From: an uncultured Caryophanales bacterium
GTDB taxonomy: Bacteria > Bacillota_I > Bacilli_A > RF39 > UBA660
DNA length: 34,189 bases
Direction of reading: 5' to 3'
NCBI GenBank assembly: GCA_946412015.1
Contig: CAMKGA010000018.1
Coordinates: forward strand, 1 to 34,189
The notes under the pieces were generated by a model. It did no database searches. It was given only the letters and a program-made list of their open reading frames with translations, and had not been told where the DNA came from. The position numbers were made by a program, and so were the translations under genes. Positions 1 to 10,724 of the stretch are shown piece after piece. Positions within the stretch are counted from its first letter, which is position 1. Every line of letters begins with the position of its first letter.

Positions 1-82
1 AGAAAATTATTTCTAAATATCAGTTTTAATTTTAACTACTTTTTCAGCAGTCTCCAATTTAGTTTCTATTTTTTTTATAAAA

Positions 83-105
83 TGGTATAATCTATTAGTA
101 GGTGG
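83..105 (+). promoter_or_regulatory. Extended -10 promoter and RBS of the first gene
   Basis: TGgTATAAT (TG at 83-84, TATAAT at 86-91) is followed by AGGTGG at 100-105 and an ATG at 110. No good -35 is visible at the expected distance. The leader is very short. Confidence 0.5.
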
Positions 106-109
106 TTTT

Positions 110-1612
110 ATGAACGATAATGAATCAAATGGAAATAATTCATCAGGAAGAGTAAAAGGATCAATTAAAGATAGATTAAAGAGTTTTCTATATCGCAAGA
201 GATTTAGAATAAAACTTATGAAAAATAGTTTAATAAAAAAAGAGGTAAAAGTTAGTATAAATGTATTTCATCAAATGAAAATTGCTAGTGTAAGAGATTT
301 AAAAAAATTAGGCGATAAAGTTATACCTGTTGATTTAAAAACAGAAAAGTTTGATTTTGAAAAATATGATTACTATATTATAGAACCTGTTAAGAAAAAA
401 GGAATAGATGATGTAGATAGTATTTGGATGGATTACAAAAAAAGAAATTTAAAAAATGGTATACATGCTTTAGATAAGATTAAGTCAGAAACAAAGTCAA
501 TAGAAATAAATTTAAAATATCCTGAACCTCATAAAGAAGATATAAAAGAAAAACAAGTAGTTATCTTAAGTAATAAAGATATTTTAAAAGAAGAAATTAT
601 TAATGCTGATGTAAATATAGATTTATCAAAATTAGATATATTAACAGAATATGTAAATAATAATGATATAAAAAATATTAATGAAGTAATTGATTATTAT
701 GATAAAATTATTAAAAAAAATATAGAAGATATAGAAATAAAACAAGAAATAAATAATATTCAGTTTAAAAAAAATGTTGGTATAGCAGAAGATTATGTTG
801 ATAATAAAATTCTTGATGAAGAAAAAAAAGATATAGATAATAATGTAGAAATTTCAAAAAAAGAAAATCAAGAAGATAATTATAAAGAAATTAAGATTAA
901 TAATAATCAAGAAGATAATATAGTAGTTATAAAAAATTTAAATGTTTATAAAAATGATAAGAAACAAATAAATAATAAAATAAATGATAAAAAAGTAGAA
1001 TCTAATAAAAAAATACACGTATTAAATAAATTTGATGGATATAAAATAAGACAATTAAAGAATAATCAATTGAAAGCTGAAAAAGAAATTAAAATAACAA
1101 GTGAAATAGTCAATAAAATGAATAAAGAAGTAGATAAAGTTACTAAAGAAATTAGTGAGGTTACCAAAGTTACTGGATATGGCAGAATGATTAAATCTTG
1201 TGCATCTATCGCAACAGGTGTACTTACACTACCATTTAGTGGACTTTCTAATATTTTTAATATCGCACTTGGTACGTCACTTATAAATAGAGGCCTTAGA
1301 GGTGTTAGAAGGGGGTTAGATACTAAAAGTGAAATAAAAGTTGACTATAAATATGAAGATTTATCTAAAAAAATACATGAAACAAAAGATAAAGTAGATT
1401 TAACATCTACATTAATTAAAGATTCTTTATACCAAATATCAGAGATAAAAAAATCTACATATCTTGGTGTAGATAATTTAAAGATACTTGAAAATTTGGA
1501 AAAAGATTTAAATGATAAATTAAAAGAAATTGATGCAATTAATAATACATTAAATAAGCAGGAAGAAAGAAACAAAATAAAAATTAGAAAAGTAGAACGT
1601 AGAGAATACTAG
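110..1612 (+). CDS. Large low-complexity coiled-coil protein, function unknown
   Basis: I do not recognise this 500-residue protein. Residues about 1-115 are basic and mixed. Residues about 150-345 are extremely rich in Lys, Asn, Asp, Ile and Glu and look disordered or coiled-coil. Residues about 363-400 (around CASIATGVLTLPFSGLSNIF) are the only apolar, Gly/Ser-rich stretch and could form a hairpin that touches or crosses the membrane. The last 100 residues are again heptad-like and charged. The start at 110 is set by AGGTGG five bases upstream. The gene is alone, with its own promoter and a hairpin terminator. A membrane-associated or cytoskeletal scaffold would fit the layout, but that is inference. 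Confidence 0.7.
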   Translation: MNDNESNGNNSSGRVKGSIKDRLKSFLYRKRFRIKLMKNSLIKKEVKVSINVFHQMKIASVRDLKKLGDKVIPVDLKTEKFDFEKYDYYIIEPVKKKGIDDVDSIWMDYKKRNLKNGIHALDKIKSETKSIEINLKYPEPHKEDIKEKQVVILSNKDILKEEIINADVNIDLSKLDILTEYVNNNDIKNINEVIDYYDKIIKKNIEDIEIKQEINNIQFKKNVGIAEDYVDNKILDEEKKDIDNNVEISKKENQEDNYKEIKINNNQEDNIVVIKNLNVYKNDKKQINNKINDKKVESNKKIHVLNKFDGYKIRQLKNNQLKAEKEIKITSEIVNKMNKEVDKVTKEISEVTKVTGYGRMIKSCASIATGVLTLPFSGLSNIFNIALGTSLINRGLRGVRRGLDTKSEIKVDYKYEDLSKKIHETKDKVDLTSTLIKDSLYQISEIKKSTYLGVDNLKILENLEKDLNDKLKEIDAINNTLNKQEERNKIKIRKVERREY

Positions 1613-1616
1613 TATA

Positions 1617-1645
1617 GCGCATTTAAAAATGCGTTTTTGTTTTTA
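1617..1645 (+). terminator. Rho-independent terminator
   Basis: CGCATT-TAAA-AATGCG followed by TTTTTGTTTTT, starting five bases after the stop codon at 1612. It ends the first transcription unit. Confidence 0.8.
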
Positions 1646-1694
1646 ATTTACATTTATTTTACAAACACTACAAAATAATAATATAGTATTATTG

Positions 1695-1737
1695 TATAAT
1701 AAATATATTTGTGATAATATTAAATCAAGATAGGAGA
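1695..1737 (+). promoter_or_regulatory. -10 box and RBS for the membrane-anchored protein
   Basis: TATAAT at 1695-1700 lies in a very AT-rich stretch. AGGAGA at 1732-1737 is placed correctly for the ATG at 1745. No convincing -35 was found. Confidence 0.45.
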
Positions 1738-1744
1738 GACGAAA

Positions 1745-2329
1745 ATGGAGAAGAAAAATACAGGTTTAATAGTTGTTTTGGTTATATTTATAATATTATC
1801 ACTTGCTTTAGGAGGATTTATTTTATACGACAAAGTTCTAAGTAATGATAATGCAAATGAAACTAATAAAGAGACTGTAGTTGAAAAAAATGAAGATAAA
1901 GAGGAAAAGAAAGAAATTATTTCATATGTTTCAGATAAAGATGGTATCCCATATATTAATTTAGATTATTTTGAAAGTGTGAATGAAAAAATATCTGAAT
2001 TTAAACCAACTGTATATGCATATCATGTTTTCAAAAATATTTTATTTGTTAGTATGAGTAAAGGATATATGGTAACTCCATATGAAGGTGGAATTAAATA
2101 TCTAAATGTATATGTTGATTTAGATAATAATAAAGTATTAACTACAAAAGAATTACTCGATAAATTAAGCGTTTCTAAAGATCATATGAATGATAGTTTA
2201 AAAGATTATAAAGATATCGATTCAATGGATCTTGATAATGAGGTTACTGTAGAACCATGCGATGGAGGTCTTAGAATAATACCACAAAATATGGGAACAT
2301 TCTCAGCGTTTGAAATTGGTGTAAATTAG
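1745..2329 (+). CDS. Membrane-anchored extracytoplasmic protein, unknown function
   Basis: This 194-residue protein has a single N-terminal membrane segment (about residues 7-30, rich in Ile, Leu and Val) after a short KK-containing start, with no lipobox Cys, so it should stay anchored with the rest outside. A charged linker of Asn, Glu and Lys (about 35-58) precedes a compact domain with alternating beta-type stretches, such as IPYINLDYF and LNVYVDLDNNKVLT. The latter resembles a short Asp/Asn-rich acidic loop. I do not recognise the domain. It is a single gene between two terminators with a good RBS (AGGAGA). A surface sensor or substrate-binding role is possible but unsupported. Confidence 0.7.
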   Translation: MEKKNTGLIVVLVIFIILSLALGGFILYDKVLSNDNANETNKETVVEKNEDKEEKKEIISYVSDKDGIPYINLDYFESVNEKISEFKPTVYAYHVFKNILFVSMSKGYMVTPYEGGIKYLNVYVDLDNNKVLTTKELLDKLSVSKDHMNDSLKDYKDIDSMDLDNEVTVEPCDGGLRIIPQNMGTFSAFEIGVN

Positions 2330-2353
2330 TTTGATATTATAAAAATTTATTTT

Positions 2354-2378
2354 AAGTGATTTTAATCACTTTTTTGTT
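2354..2378 (+). terminator. Rho-independent terminator
   Basis: AAGTGAT-TTTA-ATCACTT runs into TTTTTGTTT. It separates the membrane-anchored protein from the next unit. The T-tract abuts the -35 box of the following promoter. Confidence 0.8.
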
Positions 2379-2406
2379 TGGAATAATGTTTATTAGATGA
2401 TATAAT
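2378..2406 (+). promoter_or_regulatory. Strong sigma-A-type promoter
   Basis: TTGGAA at 2378-2383, a 17-base spacer, then TATAAT at 2401-2406, with an extended -10 TG (TGaTATAAT). This is one of the best promoters in the window. It starts directly on the tail of the preceding terminator and drives the run that begins with the CmpB-type gene. Confidence 0.75.
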
Positions 2407-2421
2407 TAGTATGGTGATTAT

Positions 2422-3060
2422 ATGAAACAGTTTTACAGTAAATATATGAATAATGAGATTAAGTTTGATAAATATACTGTACTTGGAGTATTATTTTTAG
2501 TTGCTATTATATCTGGTATATTTGGATTTGTTTATGAAGTTATATTTTATTATTTTAATTTTGGAATGAAGGATATATATATGCGTGGAAGTAACTTTTT
2601 ACCATTCATAAATATATATGCAACAGGTTCTATAATAATATATATATTAACTAGAAAATTGAAAAAAAATCCTTTTTTAATATTTTTAATAAGTGTAATC
2701 GCAACAGGTATACTTGAATTTGTATCAGGATATGTAATGTATGAATTTTTTGATGGTTTTAGATGTTGGGATTATAATACTGAAATATTAAATTTTGGAA
2801 ATATTGGTGGTTATGTATGTTTAAGAAGTGTCTTATTTTTTGGAGTATCTAGTTTACTTTTAATGTATGTAATAGTTCCTATGTGTTCTTATCTAGCAAC
2901 CATTCTAAATAAAAAACTATTTATTATAATTAGTTATTCTATATTCGCACTTTTCTTAATTGATGATTTATATAATTTATTAATTGCTAGAATATTTGAT
3001 TTGAAAAGAGCTTCTGATATTTATAAATCTCTAGGGTTTAAATATGTCAAATTTAAATAG
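2422..3060 (+). CDS. CmpB-type multi-pass membrane protein (putative ABC transporter type IV family)
   Basis: The 212-residue protein has about six membrane segments. It shows the signature of the ABC_trans_CmpB family (Pfam PF06541): an early GFVYEV, a loop with FLPFINIYATG, the segment ATGILEFVSGYVMYEFF, a Trp-Asp-Tyr (CWDYN) motif, and a short conserved N-x-GGYVCLRS. The family name is historical and the function of these proteins is poorly established. A GGTGAT ribosome site precedes the ATG. The next gene starts nine bases after the stop, with its RBS (GGAGGTAG) straddling the gap, so the two are probably co-transcribed with the purine genes downstream. Confidence 0.75.
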   Translation: MKQFYSKYMNNEIKFDKYTVLGVLFLVAIISGIFGFVYEVIFYYFNFGMKDIYMRGSNFLPFINIYATGSIIIYILTRKLKKNPFLIFLISVIATGILEFVSGYVMYEFFDGFRCWDYNTEILNFGNIGGYVCLRSVLFFGVSSLLLMYVIVPMCSYLATILNKKLFIIISYSIFALFLIDDLYNLLIARIFDLKRASDIYKSLGFKYVKFK

Positions 3061-3068
3061 GAGGTAGT

Positions 3069-3854
3069 ATGAACTATCAAGATATATTAAATTCTCATTT
3101 AAAATATGGAACTAATAAAAATGATATAATAAAAAATAGAGGATATGAAAATATTTTAGAGAATGTAGTAATTGCTCCTTGGTGGAGTTATGAAATGTTT
3201 AATGGTAAATTTGATAAGATAGATATAATAAATGATAAGGTATATAATATTTATGGTAAAGATTTTTCTTTTTCTTTTATTGAATTAAAGAGAATAGGCG
3301 CGCCTGGAATTATGGATTATATTTTATCCCTAGGACTTACTGATTGTAGAAATTTAATATTTTTAGGTTCTGCAGGATCACTTGATTGTAACATTAATAT
3401 TGGTGATATTGTTATACCAAAGTATTCAATATGTGGTGATGGTGCTAGTAGATATTTAAATAATAAATTTAAAGATGAATTTGGATTAAAGGAATATCCC
3501 TCTGAAAATATAACTAATAAATTAATTAGAATTTTAGATTTAAAAAAAATTAATTATTATAATGTTCCAAATTTTAGTACAGATTCACTTTTTTTAGAGT
3601 TTATTCATTTAGATGAAATAATAAATATGGGTGCTAAAACAATAGAAATGGAGACATCTATTTTATTTAAATGTAATACAGTTTTAAATATAAATATGAC
3701 TGCTATCTTTTGTATTTCTGATAATATTGTTAATAAAAAATCATTATATAGTGGTAGAGGTAAGGAAGAACATGATTATAGACATAAAGTAAGAAATGAA
3801 ATAATTTCAGATGTAATAGTAGACTTGTTTAGAAAGGGTGATAATAATGAATAA
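3069..3854 (+). CDS. Nucleoside phosphorylase (PNP/UDP family)
   Basis: A 261-residue member of the PNP_UDP_1 fold. Such enzymes split purine nucleosides or uridine with phosphate to give the free base and ribose-1-phosphate. Visible signatures are the phosphate-loop-like GSAGSL at about 100-105 and KTIEMETS at about 190-197, where Met-Glu contacts the ribose in this family. It ends DDLF-like without an extra domain. The gene overlaps the deaminase gene by eight bases (ATGAATAA), so they are translationally coupled. With a guanine-deaminase-like partner, a purine substrate such as guanosine is the likeliest choice (inference). The N-terminal 60 residues are divergent from typical PNPs. Confidence 0.75.
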   Translation: MNYQDILNSHLKYGTNKNDIIKNRGYENILENVVIAPWWSYEMFNGKFDKIDIINDKVYNIYGKDFSFSFIELKRIGAPGIMDYILSLGLTDCRNLIFLGSAGSLDCNINIGDIVIPKYSICGDGASRYLNNKFKDEFGLKEYPSENITNKLIRILDLKKINYYNVPNFSTDSLFLEFIHLDEIINMGAKTIEMETSILFKCNTVLNINMTAIFCISDNIVNKKSLYSGRGKEEHDYRHKVRNEIISDVIVDLFRKGDNNE

Positions 3855-4320
3855 ATATATGAATGAAGCAGAAAAATTAGTACAAGAAAATTTAATTGAT
3901 AATAGTGGTGGACCATTTGGTGCAGTAATTGTAAAAAACGGAGTAATAATTGGAAGAGGTTCTAATCATGTAATTAAGAATAATGATCCTACTGCTCATG
4001 CAGAAATTGAGGCAATAAGAGATGCATGTAAAAATATTAAAAGTTACGATTTAACAGGATGTTCTATATATACAACTTGTTACCCATGTCCTATGTGTCT
4101 ATCAGCTATTATTTGGTCAAATATGAAAAAAGTATATTATGGTAATACCAAAGAAGATGCAGCAAGTATTGGATTTAGAGATGAATTTATATATGATTAT
4201 ATAGATAAATTATCTAAAGGTATTGATGATGGTACTTTAAAAATAAAAAATATTGATAGAAATAAAACAATAAAAGAGTTTGATGAATATATGGATAAAG
4301 AAGATAAAATAATATATTAG
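3847..4320 (+). CDS. guaD: Guanine deaminase-like enzyme (cytidine deaminase fold)
   Basis: From the ATG at 3847 this encodes 157 residues. A GTG at 3838 is in frame, but it lies in the ribosome site (AAAGGGTGAT), so the ATG is preferred. The zinc-site motifs are H51-A-E53 and P80-C81-P-M-C84. The surrounding text (GGPFGAVIVKNG, NDPTAHAE and a C-terminal Tyr) matches Bacillus GuaD more closely than tRNA adenosine deaminases. GuaD converts guanine to xanthine and ammonia. The usual CEPC is CYPC here. Together with the overlapping phosphorylase it would take guanosine to xanthine. A general nucleoside deaminase role cannot be excluded. Confidence 0.75.
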   Translation: MNKYMNEAEKLVQENLIDNSGGPFGAVIVKNGVIIGRGSNHVIKNNDPTAHAEIEAIRDACKNIKSYDLTGCSIYTTCYPCPMCLSAIIWSNMKKVYYGNTKEDAASIGFRDEFIYDYIDKLSKGIDDGTLKIKNIDRNKTIKEFDEYMDKEDKIIY

Positions 4321-4332
4321 GGTTGTGATAAC

Positions 4333-6942
<2,610 letters not shown>

Positions 6943-6997
6943 GCTATTAGAATAATTATTAGAAAATATGGAGTGTTATAATTGGGGAGGATTTAAT

Positions 6998-7702
6998 ATG
7001 ATTGAAATTAAAAATGTAACAAAAAAATATGGTAATAAAGTTGCACTCGATGATATTTCTTTTAATGTAGAAGATGGAGAAATATTTGCATTTATTGGAC
7101 ATAATGGAGCAGGAAAAACAACTTTAATTAAATCTATGGTAGGAATACATGACTTTGATTTAGGTGATATTATAATAAATGGTAAATCAATAAAAAATAA
7201 TGATATAGATTGTAAAAAAGAAATAGCGTTTGTACCTGATAATCCAGAATTATATGAAAATATGAAAGCTATTAGATTTATTAATTTTATATGTGATATG
7301 TATGAAATTGATAATGATATTAGATTAACTAATATAAAGAAATATGCCAAAATATTTGAAATGGAAGATTATTTAAATGATGAGATAGGTTCGTTTTCTC
7401 ATGGTATGAAACAAAAAATTGCATTAATAGCAGCATTAGCTCATAATCCAAATGTACTTATTATGGATGAACCATTTGTAGGACTTGATCCAAAAGCAAT
7501 ATTTGATATGAAAAAGATAATGAATGAAATGGTTAAAGATGGTAAGATAGTATTTTTTTCAACACATATATTAGATGTTGCAGAAAAGTTGTGTTCAAAA
7601 GTTGCAATTATAAAAAATGGAAAATTAGTTAAAGTTGGTAATATGAAAGACATAAAAGGAGATAAGTCACTTGAAAAAGTGTTCTTAGAACTTGAAAAGT
7701 AA
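6998..7702 (+). CDS. ABC transporter ATP-binding subunit (ABC-2 exporter type)
   Basis: Starting at the ATG at 6998, with GGGGAGG nine bases upstream, this gives 234 residues. An in-frame ATG at 6968 has no such site. Walker A is GHNGAGKTT, Walker B is VLIMDEPFVGLDP, and the switch His is in STHILD. The signature motif is FSHGMKQK, the variant typical of ABC-2 exporters rather than LSGGQ. It energises the membrane protein encoded directly downstream (stop at 7702, next ATG at 7704). The substrate is unknown. Confidence 0.9.
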   Translation: MIEIKNVTKKYGNKVALDDISFNVEDGEIFAFIGHNGAGKTTLIKSMVGIHDFDLGDIIINGKSIKNNDIDCKKEIAFVPDNPELYENMKAIRFINFICDMYEIDNDIRLTNIKKYAKIFEMEDYLNDEIGSFSHGMKQKIALIAALAHNPNVLIMDEPFVGLDPKAIFDMKKIMNEMVKDGKIVFFSTHILDVAEKLCSKVAIIKNGKLVKVGNMKDIKGDKSLEKVFLELEK

Positions 7703-7703
7703 T

Positions 7704-9317
7704 ATGAAAAAAATATTATCACTTTTAAAAACTTGTATGAGTAATAATATGAGTTTATTTAGAGTAAAAAATAAAAATAATTCTAAAACATATAAACATA
7801 TATTACCGATAATACTTTTTGTATTTGTGTTTTTTGCTATATATTATTATGCCGATATTATAATAAAACCATTAATAAAAATAAATGTAGGGTATATTAT
7901 ATTATCTTTAATTGCAATTATAACATTTTTTTTAACACTAGTAGAGGGCATATACAAATCTAGTAGTTTATTATTTAATTGTACTGACGATAATTTACTG
8001 TTATCATTACCGATAAAAAGACATACAGTATTATTTATTAGAATATTCAAATTTTATGTTTTTGAACTATTATATAATGCAATGTTTTTATTACCAGTAA
8101 TAGTTTCTTATACTGTAAATGTAAAAGTTGGATATGAATATTATATTACTTCATTATTTATGATATTATTACTTCCTATTATTCCTATTTTTATATCATG
8201 TGTAATAGGAGTATTTATATCATTTGTATCGACAAGGTTTAAATTAAAAAATATAGCTCAGATATTTATAACAACTATTTTCTTGCTTGTTATGTTATAT
8301 TTATCATATAATTTAGAGTCAATTGCAAAAAATATTGCAAGTAATGCAACAAGTATTAATGACTTTATAACTAAAATGTATTATCCAGCAGGTGTATATT
8401 CAAAATTAGTTACTAATTTTAATTTAAGTGATTTACTAGTATTTATAATAATTAATATTTTGCTATTTATTATTTTAATATTATTATTTAGTAAAGTATA
8501 TTTTAAAATAAATTCTAAGGTAAAAGAAATTAAAGTAAATAAGCATAGTAAAAATTATATAGTTAGAGCAAATAGTCAATTTTTATCATTAGTAAAGAAA
8601 GAATTAAAAAGGTTTACTAATACTCCAGTATTTGTAATAAATGCTGCCTTTGGTTTAGTATTATTTTTAATTGTCTGTGTTTTTATTGTAATAAAATCTG
8701 ATACGTTTTTAAATTTTATTAATCAATATGGATTAAGCCTTAAAAAAAATATAATAACTGAATATATTCCAGTAATTTTATTTGCCCTCATTTCATTTTC
8801 ATCGCTTATGACCTCAATTACAAGTTCAATGATTTCATTAGAAGGAAAAAGCTTTAATATTTTAAAAAGTCTACCAATAAAGCCATTTAAAATAATTTTT
8901 TCAAAAGTAATAGCAGCACTAATTATAATGATACCAGTTATATTAATTGGTGATAGTATTATGTTTATAAAATTTAAATTCAATTTTTTTAGTATAATTA
9001 TGATAATATCTTTATCTATTATTATTCCATTAGTATCAGAATTAATTGGAATAATAGTTAATTTAAAGTATCCTAAAATGAATGCTGAAAGTGATACAGA
9101 AATTGTAAAACAAAGTATTAGTTCATTTATATCTGTATTAATTGGCATTGTATTAATTGGAATAAATATATTTGTAATAATAAAATGTATTGAATACAGT
9201 ATTTCAAATTATATAATATTATTTGGAGGAATAATTGTTTATATAATAATATTAATTAGTTTATTAATATATTTATATAGAAGAGGAATAAAATATTTTT
9301 ATAATATAAGTGTTTAG
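7704..9317 (+). CDS. ABC exporter membrane subunit
   Basis: About 537 residues with roughly 12 membrane segments in two blocks (about 25-240 and 300-535), separated by a basic cytoplasmic linker (SKVKEIKVNKHSKN). The motif SLPIKRHTVLFIRIFKFYV after the second helix and its echo SLPIKPFKIIFSKVIAA in the second half show an internal duplication typical of large putative ABC exporters. I chose the ATG at 7704 because it follows the ATPase stop by one base (TAATATG). A TTG at 7692 would overlap the ATPase gene. The substrate is unknown. Confidence 0.82.
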   Translation: MKKILSLLKTCMSNNMSLFRVKNKNNSKTYKHILPIILFVFVFFAIYYYADIIIKPLIKINVGYIILSLIAIITFFLTLVEGIYKSSSLLFNCTDDNLLLSLPIKRHTVLFIRIFKFYVFELLYNAMFLLPVIVSYTVNVKVGYEYYITSLFMILLLPIIPIFISCVIGVFISFVSTRFKLKNIAQIFITTIFLLVMLYLSYNLESIAKNIASNATSINDFITKMYYPAGVYSKLVTNFNLSDLLVFIIINILLFIILILLFSKVYFKINSKVKEIKVNKHSKNYIVRANSQFLSLVKKELKRFTNTPVFVINAAFGLVLFLIVCVFIVIKSDTFLNFINQYGLSLKKNIITEYIPVILFALISFSSLMTSITSSMISLEGKSFNILKSLPIKPFKIIFSKVIAALIIMIPVILIGDSIMFIKFKFNFFSIIMIISLSIIIPLVSELIGIIVNLKYPKMNAESDTEIVKQSISSFISVLIGIVLIGINIFVIIKCIEYSISNYIILFGGIIVYIIILISLLIYLYRRGIKYFYNISV

Positions 9318-9324
9318 GAGGATT

Positions 9325-9879
9325 ATGGAACTTATTGATATATATGATGAATTAAATAATGATTTAGGTTATTCAGTTGATAGAAAAAAAGCACATAGTG
9401 ATAATTTATGGCATCGTCATGCTTCAACTTGGATAATGAATGATAAAGGAGAGATTTTACTTCAACAAAGATCTAAAACTAAGAAAAAGAATCCTTTATT
9501 ATGGGGAAAAACAGGCGGACATGTTGGACATTTAGAAACACCTTTAGAAGCTGTAAAAAGAGAAACTTTAGAAGAACTGGGACTTAAATTAAATGATAGA
9601 GATATTAAACTGTTAGATGTTTATAAGAGTAATAGTAATGAGCACTATTTTTCATATGGTTATATTGCTTTTACTAATAATAAAATTGAAGATTTTGTAT
9701 TACAAAAAGAAGAAGTAGAAAAAGTTAAATATTATAAAATTGAAGAGTTAGAAAAATATAAAGAAAACAACAGTAAAGATTTTACTTTTTATAAATGGAG
9801 TAATGATTCGTTTAAAGAGCAGATGGATAAATTAAAAAAATATAGGGAATTATATAAAAAAATTAATATACAAAAATAA
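9325..9879 (+). CDS. Nudix hydrolase (IDI/YfcD-like)
   Basis: From the ATG at 9325, set by AGGAGG at 9316-9321, this is a 184-residue protein. A full Nudix box runs from G65 to L87, including RETLEELGL, which binds the metal and positions the diphosphate. The N-terminal ELIDIYDE start, with WHRHASTWIMN and QRS, resembles the branch related to isopentenyl-diphosphate isomerase and YfcD rather than MutT. The substrate is not readable from sequence. Its RBS overlaps the stop codon of the exporter gene. Confidence 0.85.
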   Translation: MELIDIYDELNNDLGYSVDRKKAHSDNLWHRHASTWIMNDKGEILLQQRSKTKKKNPLLWGKTGGHVGHLETPLEAVKRETLEELGLKLNDRDIKLLDVYKSNSNEHYFSYGYIAFTNNKIEDFVLQKEEVEKVKYYKIEELEKYKENNSKDFTFYKWSNDSFKEQMDKLKKYRELYKKINIQK

Positions 9880-9935
9880 TGAAATGTGTTAAAATAAAAA
9901 AGTAAGATATTAATATTAAAATTGGAGGTAAAATA

Positions 9936-10226
9936 ATGGATGTAGATAAAGATTTAAAAAAGGGTAAATATATAACATTGGATAACGGTAAAGGATACTG
10001 TATTGTTAGTGATGTAATTTATGATAATGATAAATATTTATTCTTAATTAATCCTGATAATGTGAAAGAGCAGTATTATGCACAATTAGAATTAGTAGAC
10101 GATAATATTAATATAAATATTATTGATAATAAAGAAAAAGATAATAAACAAGTTATAGATATTCTTAGTGATAAGTTTAGGGATGATATGGCATACTTTT
10201 TAGCAAAACTAGTGGAGGAAAAATGA
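9936..10226 (+). CDS. Small acidic protein, unknown (DUF1292-like layout)
   Basis: A 96-residue soluble acidic protein. It has beta-type segments early (GKYITLDNGKGYCIVSDVI, YLFLINPD) and a helical tail (KFRDDMAYFLAKLVEEK). The arrangement resembles small DUF1292-type proteins, but I cannot assign it firmly. The ribosome site TTGGAGGT is strong. The stop overlaps the start of the next gene (ATGA), so the two are coupled and probably work together. Confidence 0.65.
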   Translation: MDVDKDLKKGKYITLDNGKGYCIVSDVIYDNDKYLFLINPDNVKEQYYAQLELVDDNININIIDNKEKDNKQVIDILSDKFRDDMAYFLAKLVEEK

Positions 10227-10672
10227 AAAGAAATATAAAATTTAGTCAAAAAAATAAAGTAATATCAATAATAGATTATAGAGATAAAATGACAGTCGGT
10301 GATATGGATCATCCAGTAAATAGAGATTTAAAAAATATGTTACAGAATATAGATAGGGTAGAAGAAAAGAATGACGAAAAATTATTAGCAGATGTTACAG
10401 AAGAATATTTATCTTATGAAAAGAAAAGATGGGATAATAAATATTTATCTTTAATTTCGTTAATTACATCTGCATTTATTGGAGCGTCTATATTTTCAGC
10501 ATCTCACGTTGGATTAGGAACCTTAATTCTCACCGCTCCTGTTAATATTGAACTTATTTATGTGACACTTGAATCTTTTAAAGGAAGAATAAAAGCAGAA
10601 CAAGGATTAAAAAAATTAAAGGAAATGGTTAGTGATTTAAAGGAAGAAAAAAATAAAGATAAACAAATATAA
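10223..10672 (+). CDS. Small two-helix membrane protein, unknown
   Basis: The 149-residue protein has a soluble charged N-terminus (about 1-75), a helical hairpin of two membrane segments (about 78-112: SLITSAFIGASIFSASHVG, then GTLILTAPVNIELIYVTL) and a charged helical tail. The apolar hairpin resembles in style the single Gly/Ser-rich stretch of the 110-1612 protein, though I see no real homology. Its GTGGAGG ribosome site lies within the end of the upstream gene. No function is recognised. Confidence 0.65.
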   Translation: MKRNIKFSQKNKVISIIDYRDKMTVGDMDHPVNRDLKNMLQNIDRVEEKNDEKLLADVTEEYLSYEKKRWDNKYLSLISLITSAFIGASIFSASHVGLGTLILTAPVNIELIYVTLESFKGRIKAEQGLKKLKEMVSDLKEEKNKDKQI

Positions 10673-10724
10673 AATATTTTCTTAAATACTATGTATTTAA
10701 TTTTAAATGATAGTGTAGGTGTTT

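Noticed and set aside
13-198. Minus-strand ORF at the left edge ending in a plausible basic tail
   Set aside because: Most of it is antisense to the well-supported gene at 110, and it has no ribosome site; AT-rich DNA gives many such shadows.
6974-6982. Extended -10 TGtTATAAT before the ABC ATPase gene
   Set aside because: A transcript starting there would begin inside the ribosome site at 6984-6990, and no -35 is visible, so it is not listed as a promoter.
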